The position numbers and the translations under genes are program-made. This document shows, one piece after another, positions 25,852 through 34,973 of a stretch of 64,000 bases of DNA; positions within the stretch are counted from its first letter, which is position 1; each line of letters starts with the position of its first letter. Source of the stretch: Chitinophagaceae bacterium UBA4857 (GTDB taxonomy: Bacteria > Bacteroidota > Bacteroidia > Chitinophagales > Chitinophagaceae); NCBI GenBank assembly GCA_002399735.1, contig DHEF01000039.1, positions 193,577 to 257,576 on the forward strand, in the 5' to 3' direction. The notes beneath the pieces were generated by a model, which worked only from the letters and a program-made list of their open reading frames with translations, searched no databases and was not told the origin of the DNA.

Positions 25852-26336
25852 CTAAAGCCCAATCAAGGGTGGGACGCTGGTAACAAAAATAGCACTATAC
25901 ATATTTTGAGTTTAAAGCCCCTGTAAATTGCCAATATAATGAAGGGAAGGAGAGAAGCTTGAAGGGTTGCTAGTAATAATGCAGCCGATAACATAAAAAA
26001 GTATAGTGCCTTGTTAGTTAAACAAATCATCCATTTTTATTTCTTTTTTCACGGGTTGGTTGTAGACGTCATTATGTTTTACGCCGTAGGTGATAATCAG
26101 GTTAGAAAAATATTTTTAGTTGTGCGGGTTTGCTGTTGAAATACATTTTGTACTTACTTAGTGGCAATTATTTTTTTAGCCATAAGTTGCGGACAATAAT
26201 AAATTTTTATAATTGGCCGTAAGTGACACTGGTTGACTGCCATTAACTTAAGCTTTTCAAAATTAGTATAATTATTTAGTCCGGCGGTATTAGTAAATGA
26301 TATGGCTTGCAAACCCTGATCGGAGTTACCAAGCGT

Positions 26337-27695
26337 TTATATCTTCATCCCAATTTCTATTCCCTTAATTCTTTTATATAAATCGGTGGCATAATTATCT
26401 GTCATGCCGGATATGTAGTCTACCACACCTAACACACGTTTATAAGATGTTTCGTTATCGTAATTATAAGCAGGAGGTAATAACTTAATGGCTTTTTCGT
26501 CGGACTTTTCCCGGCTACCCGCATGCTTTAAAATGGGCGGTATAAAATGCGAGAGCAACTCGTACATAACATTGTAACCGGCATTTTCAATTTCTACTAC
26601 ATTGCGGTTATTGTAAATATTTTTTATGGAGAAATCAACTATTCCCTTTAGTCCACCATTTTCTTCATTAATCACATCTATAATCGATTTTGTAAAACTG
26701 CCGTTTAAAAAACTATCAATATTATTTTCATACACCGTTTTTGCACGCATGGTTAAAGCGCCAATTGACTTAGCCCTTAAGTATGCTATTTTAGCATTGG
26801 TATCGGTAATGGTTTCTAAGATGTTTTCTATTTTGTCTTTATCGTCAAACTTAAACACCAGGTTTTTTAACATCTGTATACATTCGCTATGTTCTACAAT
26901 GCCCAGGCGGTGCGCATCTTCAAAATCAATAATGCTGTAACAAATATCATCGGCAGCCTCTACCAGCCAAACAAAGGGATGGCGCTTGTATATGAGGGGG
27001 TTGTTGTTCACCTGCTCCATCTGTGTTTCATGTGCTATTTCGGAAAAGGTTTGTTTTTCGGATTGAAAGAAGCCAAACTTTTTACGGTGAATAACCGATT
27101 TGTCTTTTGCTACCGACTCGCAAGGGTATTTAGCAATGGCGGCTAAAGTGGAATAGGTAAGCAATAATCCACCTTCAGATTTGCCGTTTTGCTGCTGAGT
27201 TAATACCCGTATAGCATTGGCGTTTCCTTCAAAATTTATCAGGTCGTTCCACTCTTCATTTGAAAACTGTGTTTTTATACCATGCTCATCTTTGCGGAAA
27301 TAACTGGCAATGGCATCTTCGCCGGAATGACCAAAGGCTGGGTTGCCAATATCGTGACACAAACAGGCTGAGGCAATAACATCATTCAGGCTATAGCGAT
27401 AAAAATCCTGGCTTTCCGGCGTCAGGTCATTTTTAAATTTATCATAAATAACCTGGCCTACTAAACTACCCAAGGATCGGCCTACCGAGGCTACCTCCAG
27501 CGAATGTGTTAGCCTGTTATGTACAAACACACTGCCGGGCAAGGGAAATACCTGCGTTTTGTTTTGTAGCCTTCTGAATGCTGAGGAAAATATAATGCGG
27601 TCAAAATCACGTTGAAACTCACTCCTTACATCAACGGTTGCCGAAGTGCTTTTTTTGCCTGTTCTTTTATGGCTGTATAATTTATTTAAATCCAT
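26337..27695 (-). CDS. dgt: dGTPase-like HD-domain triphosphohydrolase
   Basis: The 452-residue enzyme is of the deoxyguanosine triphosphate triphosphohydrolase family, which hydrolyses dNTPs to nucleosides and tripolyphosphate. The HD metal site is visible: the first His in NRLTHSLEV (His64), the HD pair in LCHDIGNPAFGHSGE (His114-Asp115) and the later Asp in EAADDICYSIIDFED. The N-terminal RSEFQRDFDRIIFSSAFRRLQNKTQV is highly typical. The length matches the short (type 2-like) Bacteroidota enzymes. Besides nucleotide balance, such enzymes can deplete dNTPs during phage infection, but here it sits outside the defence island. Confidence 0.92.
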   Translation of the reverse strand: MDLNKLYSHKRTGKKSTSATVDVRSEFQRDFDRIIFSSAFRRLQNKTQVFPLPGSVFVHNRLTHSLEVASVGRSLGSLVGQVIYDKFKNDLTPESQDFYRYSLNDVIASACLCHDIGNPAFGHSGEDAIASYFRKDEHGIKTQFSNEEWNDLINFEGNANAIRVLTQQQNGKSEGGLLLTYSTLAAIAKYPCESVAKDKSVIHRKKFGFFQSEKQTFSEIAHETQMEQVNNNPLIYKRHPFVWLVEAADDICYSIIDFEDAHRLGIVEHSECIQMLKNLVFKFDDKDKIENILETITDTNAKIAYLRAKSIGALTMRAKTVYENNIDSFLNGSFTKSIIDVINEENGGLKGIVDFSIKNIYNNRNVVEIENAGYNVMYELLSHFIPPILKHAGSREKSDEKAIKLLPPAYNYDNETSYKRVLGVVDYISGMTDNYATDLYKRIKGIEIGMKI

Positions 27696-27936
27696 GCTAT
27701 TGCTTTGTTATATAGAATGCATGATAGCACTTTTTTAGAACAATAAGAAAATGTTGGATTTTGTTGTTTTGTTATATGCGGTAAGTGTTTCGGAGGATTA
27801 CTTGTATTACTGCTCATATTTCTCCGATTGTAAGATTCTGAAACGGTTTGTTTACAACTTAATGATGATAAGCAAACAGAACGATAGAGCGCATTACCAC
27901 TTAATGGAGTGGGTGATTGCTAAAGTGAGAATATAA

Positions 27937-27970
27937 AAAAATGCCGTTGCTATCTACGACATTTTTTTAT
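27937..27970 (-). terminator. Rho-independent terminator of the secreted hydrolase gene
   Basis: AAAAAATGCCGT and ACGACATTTTTT form a 12-bp stem (one G-U) around an 8-base loop. On the minus strand it follows the stop of the gene at 28028 and has a T-tract. It may work in both directions. The rest of the 27696-28027 gap contains repeat DNA (GATGATAAGCAAACAGAACG near 27866) and no convincing gene. Confidence 0.7.
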
Positions 27971-28027
27971 ATTGTTCACTGTTTTAAGAATAATTAATCA
28001 CATTGGAAACTAATTTATAGCTGCATT

Positions 28028-30505
28028 TTATTTGTTTATAATTAATGTTTGGCGCTCACTAAAAATACCGTCTGTTATTTCTACAATATAGGAGCCTGGA
28101 TGTAAGTCACTTAAATTAATGCTTGCGGTTCTTGTTCCTTTACCATATTTAAACAATTTTCTTCTTGTTCCGGTTATATCGGAAATTATGAGGGAAGTAA
28201 AAAAAGTGTTGTTAGTCTTAGCCGAGATAACAACATTTCCCTGACTTGGATTTGGAGAAAGAACATACGATTTTATTCCAGGGCTTTCGTCCGGACCTGC
28301 TATGCGGCCTGGTTCAATTAAAGGAATGCATACGCCACTTCTGAAAGTGTAGGTTCTTTCGGTAAAACCACATGCATTGGATGCCCTGGCTTTTAAGGTA
28401 AGTGTTCTGTTGGCCGTTTTGTTGTTCACGTTTAAAGTTTTGCCGCCATTGGAATATCCCCAGGTCCAGCCTGCTCCTGCCGAAACTAATGTCCATGTAA
28501 TACTGGTGGCATTTATAGCGTCCACATTAAGCACCCCTCTGTAACCCAAAGGGTGGGTATATAAAACTTCAAAGCCTGTTACGCCCTCGCAGAGTTCCAT
28601 TTCACTAAATGATACAATGCCTACTGCAGACGGCTTGCCTACCCGAATATTTTCTTTAGTAAGAATAACGGGTACATTACTACAAGCGTTGTTAATAGTA
28701 GCTGTTAAGGTAAAACTAGCGTCCAGATCTTTGGATATAGTAGTAGTGGGGCAGGTGGGGCAGTTAATGGTGACTACGGTAGCTGGTATGGCACTCCAGG
28801 TAACGTTGGCGCCAGCAGGAAGATTTAAAACAGAATATTCATTTGAGGTAGTACAAAAAGTACCATCTCCTGTAATTTCCAGAGGGTCGCCGTTACAGGC
28901 AAACCTGCAATCGGCCAAAGGAACGGGATCTGATACAGATGTCCTGTTTAATTCGGCAGCAGCCCAGTCTCCGTTTCTTTTTCCAATGTATACATGTTTT
29001 TCGTTTTCTACATTTATTCTAGTTATATCAAAAGCGGTGATAAAGTTTTCAAAGGGTGTACTTTTGGGGTCGATGGGTGGTGCAGCGCCTACATATTGTT
29101 GTAAGTTATCCAGGTGTGTAGGTGATGTATTGGTAATGCCGCCTATGTCTAAAGCACTGGTTACCGGGATGAAACAAAAGCGCTCTTGGTTAAAGGCAGT
29201 AATGTCTGAGTGCATTAGGTCGCCATTTGTAACCCTGTCCTGTAAGTTTAAAGGTATCTCCATAAAGCCACCAGGATAGTAATCGTAAGGCAAGGTAGCA
29301 GCTTGGGCATGGTGACTTTTGTTGGTAATAATAGCTGTTACAGGTATGGACCAAAGAATTTTCTTTTTGTAAGTAAGCTTGTTTTTATATACTTCGTTTC
29401 CTATCCCATAGCTTTTTGATCTAATTTTAATATCTGCTTCAAATCTATTGCTACCGGGCAGTAGTGTTAATCCTAATACAGGCTGATTTAACATAGCCGC
29501 TGCAATGGGCATAGTGGCTGGAAAAATAAACATGCCAGCCAGGTCTCCCCAGCCCGTCGTCTTGATAGTGCCATCAATACTTACCAAACTTTCTCCAGGT
29601 GTAAAGCCTTGCGTTTCGGCGCATTCGCTCCCATTACTGATGGCTATTTTTCTAAAAGGGATACCCGGTACTCCTTGAGGATACCCCATAGTGCTTAATG
29701 CGTTTTGCCAGATACTATGGGTAGAGTTATCAACCTCGTTAAGGTCGTTAATATAATTTACTAACATTTGACGTGCGGCAGGTGTATTGGCTAGCCCCAA
29801 AGCTTTTATTGGCTCCATTCCGCCTCTTATCAGTTGTATTGTTTCAGTAAGAGTAGCAGTACCTCCTGTGCGTATATATAAATCGCGGGCGTGACGCGCC
29901 AGATGTTGAAAGCCTTGGGGCACGTTTGCTCCCTGATGTGATGCATCCCAACTGATATATAAGCTGGTTTCATGGTTTTCACTATTGTTTTCCATACGCC
30001 GCAAGGCGTAACGTGAAACAAGCCCTCCCATACTTCTACCCATTATTACATTGTGTTGACGTACACCGTTTAACGGTTGCTTTTGTGCATTTACATATCT
30101 TATCACATCTTCCAGCACTAATGCATTTCTTTGAATAAGGTCTGTGCCTGTTTTCCAGTTAACATAAATAATATCATAGTCGTCACTTGACATCCCAAAA
30201 AGATTTTGTAGTTGCGATGAACCTGAAGCGCTTATGTCCGGCAAAAAGTTTTTTACCAGGTCTGAACTTCCATACCTTTCTTCCGGGTTAACTATATGCC
30301 CCGGATCAAATCCTTCAACGACTATAAATGGTTTTCGAATAACATTTCCACGACCCGATACCAGCCTTATTTGCAAAAGGGCTTTAGGTGCAGGTCCCGT
30401 ATATCCGCCGGATGCTGTTATTTCTACCTCTGTAAATGTTAGCTGTGCATTAGCTCGTGGAATGTAAAGGATTAAAATAACCAGTATGAACAATAATTTC
30501 TTCAT
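28028..30505 (-). CDS. Secreted PGAP1-like alpha/beta hydrolase with T9SS sorting tail
   Basis: The 825-residue protein has a signal peptide (LLFILVILILYIPRANA). The N-terminal ~450 residues form an alpha/beta hydrolase of the PGAP1/lipase kind: an oxyanion strand KPFIVVEGFDPG, the nucleophile elbow GRSMGG (Ser at the centre) and a WDASHQGANVP segment with a possible His. Ig-like or PKD-like modules occupy 500-740. The last ~80 residues (YVLSPNPSQGNVVISA to GSYIVEITDGIFSERQTL) are the type A sorting tail of the type IX secretion system. The protein is therefore exported across the outer membrane and probably anchored at the surface. The likely activity is an esterase or lipase; the target is unknown. 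Confidence 0.85.
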   Translation of the reverse strand: MKKLLFILVILILYIPRANAQLTFTEVEITASGGYTGPAPKALLQIRLVSGRGNVIRKPFIVVEGFDPGHIVNPEERYGSSDLVKNFLPDISASGSSQLQNLFGMSSDDYDIIYVNWKTGTDLIQRNALVLEDVIRYVNAQKQPLNGVRQHNVIMGRSMGGLVSRYALRRMENNSENHETSLYISWDASHQGANVPQGFQHLARHARDLYIRTGGTATLTETIQLIRGGMEPIKALGLANTPAARQMLVNYINDLNEVDNSTHSIWQNALSTMGYPQGVPGIPFRKIAISNGSECAETQGFTPGESLVSIDGTIKTTGWGDLAGMFIFPATMPIAAAMLNQPVLGLTLLPGSNRFEADIKIRSKSYGIGNEVYKNKLTYKKKILWSIPVTAIITNKSHHAQAATLPYDYYPGGFMEIPLNLQDRVTNGDLMHSDITAFNQERFCFIPVTSALDIGGITNTSPTHLDNLQQYVGAAPPIDPKSTPFENFITAFDITRINVENEKHVYIGKRNGDWAAAELNRTSVSDPVPLADCRFACNGDPLEITGDGTFCTTSNEYSVLNLPAGANVTWSAIPATVVTINCPTCPTTTISKDLDASFTLTATINNACSNVPVILTKENIRVGKPSAVGIVSFSEMELCEGVTGFEVLYTHPLGYRGVLNVDAINATSITWTLVSAGAGWTWGYSNGGKTLNVNNKTANRTLTLKARASNACGFTERTYTFRSGVCIPLIEPGRIAGPDESPGIKSYVLSPNPSQGNVVISAKTNNTFFTSLIISDITGTRRKLFKYGKGTRTASINLSDLHPGSYIVEITDGIFSERQTLIINK

Positions 30506-30633
30506 CGTTTATAATTTTGGTTAAAAGAAAACGTTATGGTTTGTACACATCAAGCGAATAAACTATATCCCGTTTTATTATCTACATGAGAAAGCAAAAG
30601 CAGTATTGCTTGTGAATGCAAGCCAGTCAACAA

Positions 30634-31464
30634 CTATAAAGACCCAGGATCGGTTCCTATTAAAAAATTTGTGTGAACATATTTTACACCATCCGGCATA
30701 ATTAATTTAAACTTCCAGTTTTTATACCCGTTGGTAGCATAACTAAGTGAGATAGGGGTATTGAAAGCAATACTCCGATAACCTAAGCCATCAGCAAAAT
30801 CAACTTCAAATGAACTGTAAGATGTATTTGTGAACCATAAACCTGACGGAAGTACAACCTGTAAGTTTTGCTGCGAATATTTATTTACTGGCGGAGACAC
30901 CATAAATGCTAAGTCCGTTGTATACGGATCCTGCCATATACCCCCTACATATTTATCATACAACTGGTTACCTGAAATAGTTATATAATTGCCGGCAGCA
31001 TTGTCCTTAAATTTTGAATACTTAAATAATAAACCTGATAGTACAATTTTACCTGTATCGCGTAATGCATACCACTGATTATTTAATGTGTCAGGGTGGA
31101 CAAATCCAGTAGCAGAATTATTTATTCTACCGGTAAATAAAGTATAATAAACATCATAAAAGTAGCCTATATTAGTAGCAGTGCTATCTGTTAATACACT
31201 CGTTCCGTTAAAATGCGACAACTCTATGAACTCCATGGCATAGTCCTTTAAGATACCATACGGAACTTTTGTTTTATCAACATTTTCAAAAATCTGGTTT
31301 ATTGCTGTTTGAAAAGTTGTATCAACTTCCACCTGAGCATTTAATTTTTTGTTGCCGAATACTGTAGTAAGCACTACCGTTAATAACAGGAAAGTTTTAA
31401 GTTTAATTTTTTTAAAAAGAGAAATTAATGAAGGGCATACAAGTTGTTTGGTTTTCTTTATCAT
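30634..31464 (-). CDS. Secreted protein of unknown function
   Basis: The 276-residue product has an N-terminal basic stretch and a hydrophobic helix (TFLLLTVVLTTVFG) then LNAQ, a signal peptide. The mature part contains VPYGILKDYAMEFIELSHFNG and LSGLLFKYSKF, and ends in FEVDFADGLGYRSIAF and KLIMPDGVKYVHTNFLIG. The style matches large Bacteroidota extracellular proteins in which such an N-terminal module precedes repeats and a sorting tail. Here the chain stops without a sorting tail, so it may be a shortened member. It lies upstream of the PGAP1-like gene on the same strand (128 bp apart), and the two may act together. Confidence 0.6.
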   Translation of the reverse strand: MIKKTKQLVCPSLISLFKKIKLKTFLLLTVVLTTVFGNKKLNAQVEVDTTFQTAINQIFENVDKTKVPYGILKDYAMEFIELSHFNGTSVLTDSTATNIGYFYDVYYTLFTGRINNSATGFVHPDTLNNQWYALRDTGKIVLSGLLFKYSKFKDNAAGNYITISGNQLYDKYVGGIWQDPYTTDLAFMVSPPVNKYSQQNLQVVLPSGLWFTNTSYSSFEVDFADGLGYRSIAFNTPISLSYATNGYKNWKFKLIMPDGVKYVHTNFLIGTDPGSL

Positions 31465-31633
31465 AGCAGAGGTTTTATACAGCCTTGTAAAAATGTACTA
31501 CTTAAGTGTTACTGTAAGTTACACATCTTTTTCTTAACTAAAAACTTAACTACTTTATGTTATTACCCTCTGCCTAATTTTTGTCTAACAAGTAAGCAAA
31601 CGATGATTAGCATTCCTATTGTCGCCTCAAAAT

Positions 31634-31669
31634 AAAAAAGCACTTACAAACGTGTTGTAAACGCTTTTT
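31634..31669 (-). terminator. Rho-independent terminator of the ZU5-like lipoprotein gene
   Basis: AAAAAGCACTTACAA pairs with TTGTAAACGCTTTTT around a short loop, with T-tracts on both strands. It lies 24 bp after the stop at 31693 (minus strand). Confidence 0.75.
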
Positions 31670-31692
31670 GAAAATAATCATTGCTTGTGAAA

Positions 31693-33135
31693 TTAATTTA
31701 CCCGCATTAACAGAAACTCACCGCTAACGTTATGGGCTACGCTTGATTTACACTGGTTATCAAAGTCAAGGCCATCGTAGTAGAGTGTGCCGGAAAAAGT
31801 ACCTTCTACTTCAGTCATCCTGCCGTTACCAAATTTGGTAAAGTTGGTATTGATGGACGCACATTTAAAGGTGGCGTTGCAATTGTTTTGCGCATTGCGG
31901 CTGCGCTGTACATAGTTGTTACGGTAACTAAGGCCATTGCTTAACGGCATAAACCACATTTCATCGTTACCACCTGCATTGTTAAAACAATTAAGGCTAT
32001 AACTGCCGGCACTTGTTTTTTTAATGTTGATGGCAAAACTATTTGTCATGGTAGAGCCGGCATAGTAACCCGCGGCAATTTGTAAAAAGCCTTCATTACT
32101 GATGCCACAGTTTACCATCTGGAAGTTATTGTTATCGGCAGGCAAGGCACCAGCCACACCATACTCTGTATAAAAATATTCGGTGCCATCCACATTTAAA
32201 CGTAGGTAATAGGGTGCACCTACAACCGTTACTTCCGATACCAGCATATAATTGGCATTGGGCATATTTTTTTTACGGGCTACCATATTTACACTCAGGT
32301 TTACCTTAGCCGGATTAGGTACGGTAGCGGGGGCATGATATACCGCATGCATTTTACCGGGCTCTATACTACCAAAGCGGCCACCGGATGTGGAGCCGTT
32401 TAATTTCCATTCCTTAATATTAAAATTGAGGAATTGTTCGGTAGCAGCTAATAACTTTTGTTCTTCGGTAACGGGAGTATTGGGGCCAAATTTTACAGGT
32501 GATAAAGGCGTTAAAACATCGTCTCTGTTTTCGTCGGTTTCTAAAAAGCCTGTAATGCTCAGGTTTAGTTTTCCGTTAATCATAACCGTGGCACGTGCAG
32601 GTGTTAAAGTAAGATCCATAAAACGACCCATGGTCCAGTCGCTGAAATGGGTGGTTTCTACCAAAATGGTTTTGGAGGCCTTATCTACTACACTTTTTTT
32701 ATTGCCCACCCAACTTCCATCGCTTTGCTGTGTATTGATCCATAAAAAATCTTCAATGGCAGTGCCCAGGTCGGCAGCATTGTAATGAAAACGCAGTGTG
32801 ATGGGTTTGGCGAATGTAACACCCTCCGGCAATAAACGATAGCCGGTACTTAACCCCAGGGGTGACAAGTTGCTGATAGGTTGTATAGATATGGTGGCGG
32901 CACTACTGAAAGCTCCCGCAGGAATAATCAGATCTAACTTGCCATCGGTAGAAGTAATAGTGGTGGCTGATGAATTTACCGGATAACTGGTGACGGCACC
33001 AAGCGGTATTCCTTTATCGGTTATTAGCGGCGTGGCATTTTCAAACGGGTTAGACTCGGCATCACCTAAGCCTTTTTTACAAGAGGACGTAATAAACAAA
33101 GAGACTAATGCGCATAATGCAAAAAAATGTTTCAT
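31693..33135 (-). CDS. Cell-envelope lipoprotein with a ZU5-like domain
   Basis: The 480-residue product has a lipoprotein signal (LVSLFITSSCKK, Cys19). Residues 45-165 resemble a ZU5-type beta domain: ITSTDGKLDLIIPAGAFSS, ISIQPISNL, YRLLPEGVTFAKPITLRFHY and VETTHFSDW. In Bacteroidota this module occurs in surface lipoproteins and may bind partner proteins. Downstream beta-sandwich modules contain AVYHAPATVPNPAKV and end in a domain with FNNAGGNDEMWFMP. No enzyme motif is seen. The protein is probably displayed at the outer membrane. Confidence 0.7.
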   Translation of the reverse strand: MKHFFALCALVSLFITSSCKKGLGDAESNPFENATPLITDKGIPLGAVTSYPVNSSATTITSTDGKLDLIIPAGAFSSAATISIQPISNLSPLGLSTGYRLLPEGVTFAKPITLRFHYNAADLGTAIEDFLWINTQQSDGSWVGNKKSVVDKASKTILVETTHFSDWTMGRFMDLTLTPARATVMINGKLNLSITGFLETDENRDDVLTPLSPVKFGPNTPVTEEQKLLAATEQFLNFNIKEWKLNGSTSGGRFGSIEPGKMHAVYHAPATVPNPAKVNLSVNMVARKKNMPNANYMLVSEVTVVGAPYYLRLNVDGTEYFYTEYGVAGALPADNNNFQMVNCGISNEGFLQIAAGYYAGSTMTNSFAINIKKTSAGSYSLNCFNNAGGNDEMWFMPLSNGLSYRNNYVQRSRNAQNNCNATFKCASINTNFTKFGNGRMTEVEGTFSGTLYYDGLDFDNQCKSSVAHNVSGEFLLMRVN

Positions 33136-33243
33136 CTGGTAGAGGTTTTGAAATGAGGCTTAAAACTAACTACCGGTGAAAAGGACAACAATCCTGCAAA
33201 AAGGGGATTTTTTTTAAATGAATAAGCAGCCCACGCATAACGC

Positions 33244-33370
33244 GATGATGATAAGTAAACAGAACGATACGGTGAAAGTATATAATTCATTTCCACTGGA
33301 AATAAATTATATTCCGATCCTATCGGATCACAACAGACGATGAATGGGCATTACTACAGTAGATAACATA
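33244..33370 (+). repeat. Composite intergenic repeat, copy E1
   Basis: It contains TTCATTTCCACTGGAAATAA (a perfect hairpin), CCGATCCTATCGG (a hairpin) and ACAACAGACGATGA, ending before a terminator. Related copies lie at 34774-34835 (reverse strand) and 55941-56069. Confidence 0.6.
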
Positions 33371-33396
33371 AAAAAAGCCGTTGTTAAAACAACGGC
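33371..33396 (-). terminator. Rho-independent terminator of the DUF1080 gene
   Basis: GCCGTTGTT (33377-33385) pairs with AACAACGGC (33388-33396); on the minus strand the stem is followed by seven T bases. It begins 8 bp after the stop at 33405. Confidence 0.85.
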
Positions 33397-33404
33397 CTTA
33401 GTAA

Positions 33405-34169
33405 TTATAATTTCCTTATTTTAAGGTTTCGGTACCATACTTTATCGCCATGGTCCTGCAAACTTATTTTACCGTTTTTGTAAGTGCCAAAGCCCGGCAT
33501 GTCTTTAAACTTGCTGCCCGCAATCATGGTTCTCCAGGCATCGTCCCACATAGTAGTGCTAACTACTTTGGTGCCGTTTAAATAAAATTCCAGTTTACCT
33601 TTTTCCGATTTTATTTCGGCGTGGTTCCATTCTGTAGCCGGCTTAACCGTTTCAGGTGAGGATGCAATTAAATCATACAAATCACCGGCACGGTGTTTAT
33701 GTATTTTAGCATCGCTGTGGCGTTCGTTATCCAGCACCTGCATTTCGGGCCCTGTTTGCCAGCCCCAACGGTACTTGGTAGTATCTTCGTGAATATAAAA
33801 AATTACACCGCTGTTGCCACCTTCAGCTACTTTCCAATCGTACTTTAAATGAAAATCGCCAAATGCTTCATCGGTAACAATATCGCCTCCGGTAGCTATT
33901 TGCCAATCGTTGGTTTTAGAGCCGGCATCTAAATGTATGCTGTTGTCATTTACCACCCAGGCCGTACCTACCGCCTGGCCACCATACTTATGCCAACCTT
34001 TGTAGGATTTTCCGTCAAACAATAATTTCCAGCCTTCTTTTTTTTCCTGGGCTGATAATGTATTAGGTGTGTTGTTGGAATTCACGGTTGTTTTTTGTGC
34101 GTTATTACTGTTACAGGCCAGTAAGGCTGTTGCCACTACAAGTCCTAATCCAATTTTTTTTGCAAGCAT
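33405..34169 (-). CDS. DUF1080 family 3-keto-glycoside hydrolase/lyase lipoprotein
   Basis: I start at 34169, which places a lipoprotein signal (GLGLVVATALLACNS, Cys19) at the N-terminus of a 254-residue protein; an upstream in-frame ATG overlaps the cytochrome gene. The body is a single jelly-roll: EGWKLLFDGKSYKGWHKYGG, a typical opening of the family, then GDFHLKYDWKVAEGGNSGVIFY and TGPEMQVLDN. The end WYRNLKIRKL is also typical. Members cleave 3-keto-glycosides, so this protein would act on products of the GMC oxidase further right in the same cluster. A T-rich leader (34179-34208) lies just upstream. Confidence 0.88.
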   Translation of the reverse strand: MLAKKIGLGLVVATALLACNSNNAQKTTVNSNNTPNTLSAQEKKEGWKLLFDGKSYKGWHKYGGQAVGTAWVVNDNSIHLDAGSKTNDWQIATGGDIVTDEAFGDFHLKYDWKVAEGGNSGVIFYIHEDTTKYRWGWQTGPEMQVLDNERHSDAKIHKHRAGDLYDLIASSPETVKPATEWNHAEIKSEKGKLEFYLNGTKVVSTTMWDDAWRTMIAGSKFKDMPGFGTYKNGKISLQDHGDKVWYRNLKIRKL

Positions 34170-34178
34170 ATTTTTTAT

Positions 34179-34208
34179 AATTAAAAAGTAAAAACTAAAA
34201 AAGTAAAA
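34179..34208 (-). promoter_or_regulatory. T-rich leader upstream of the DUF1080 gene
   Basis: On the minus strand it reads TTTTACTTTTTTAGTTTTTA then CTTTTTAATTA, just before the start codon. Very similar T/A tracts stand before the genes starting at 36026, 46235 and 59150. Confidence 0.35.
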
Positions 34209-34219
34209 CCACAAGCGCA

Positions 34220-34615
34220 TTACTTTTTTAATAATAATATATAGTCTACAATGGCTTCTGCATCTTCGGTACTCATGCCACTGTGTTTGGTCATTTGCAC
34301 GGTGCCCCAAATGCCGGTACTACCATTAATAATACGTTGGGCTACTGCTTTTTTTTCTTCGGTTGATGCGGAGGCATATTTGTCGGCTATTTCACGATAG
34401 CTTGGTCCCATAAATTTATTATCTACCTGATGGCAGGTAACACAATCGTCCTGAGCAACCAATGCAAGTCCTTTTAAATAAACGGGGTTGTCAGATAAAG
34501 ATGGCTCGGCTTTTTTCTCTGTTTCTTTTTTGTCGCCGGAATTGTTATCACTGCCGCCACAGGCAATTAATGCAGTTAGGGCAAATAAACAACTACTGAT
34601 AAATAACTTTTTCAT
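34220..34615 (-). CDS. Class I c-type cytochrome, lipoprotein
   Basis: The start at 34615 gives 131 residues with a lipoprotein signal (FALTALIACGG, Cys19); an upstream in-frame start is less likely. After an acidic linker comes a cytochrome c domain with the heme site CVTCH (Cys58, Cys61, His62) and a distal ligand Met in VQMTKHSGM. The chain ends in the usual C-terminal helix (EDAEAIVDYILLL). It follows the same direction as the DUF1080 gene and precedes it by 50 bp, so it may receive electrons from the GMC/small-subunit sugar oxidase of this cluster. The coupling is an inference. Confidence 0.88.
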   Translation of the reverse strand: MKKLFISSCLFALTALIACGGSDNNSGDKKETEKKAEPSLSDNPVYLKGLALVAQDDCVTCHQVDNKFMGPSYREIADKYASASTEEKKAVAQRIINGSTGIWGTVQMTKHSGMSTEDAEAIVDYILLLKK

Positions 34616-34773
34616 GATGTACAATGAAATATTCTGTTTGATAAAATGTGGTTTCTTAGTGTGTTCCAAAAGTTCAAGAGGTTCAAAAGTTCAATGTTAA
34701 AAGCTTCAAGGTTTCCGGTTGTTATATTATTGGCAGGTGTTTTTTTATACTTCCGGCTGAAGAATATATGGCA

Positions 34774-34835
34774 TCGTCCCTTGCGATCCGATAGGATCGG
34801 GATTTAATTTATTTCCGGTGGAAATGAATTAAAGA
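34774..34835 (-). repeat. Composite intergenic repeat, copy E2
   Basis: Reverse-strand copy holding GATCCGATAGGATCGG and ATTTCCGGTGGAAAT hairpins. The 34616-34973 gap shows other short repeats and no gene. Confidence 0.55.
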
Positions 34836-34973
34836 CTCACTCTTCAACTGCAGTACATTGCCCAACCTACCTATTCGCCGCATCACCATCTCTGTTTTTA
34901 CTATTAACCATTAACTATGAACTATTAGCTACCTCTCCAAAGATACTTGCTTTACGCTTATTTAATAAATTGC

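Noticed and set aside
26034..26336. Open minus-strand frame continuing past the dgt stop
   Set aside because: No start codon upstream and no family recognised; probably a decayed remnant or chance.
27751..27936. 61-codon plus-strand frame before a terminator
   Set aside because: Contains the intergenic module GATGATAAGCAAACAGAACG also found at 33248, so it is non-coding repeat DNA.
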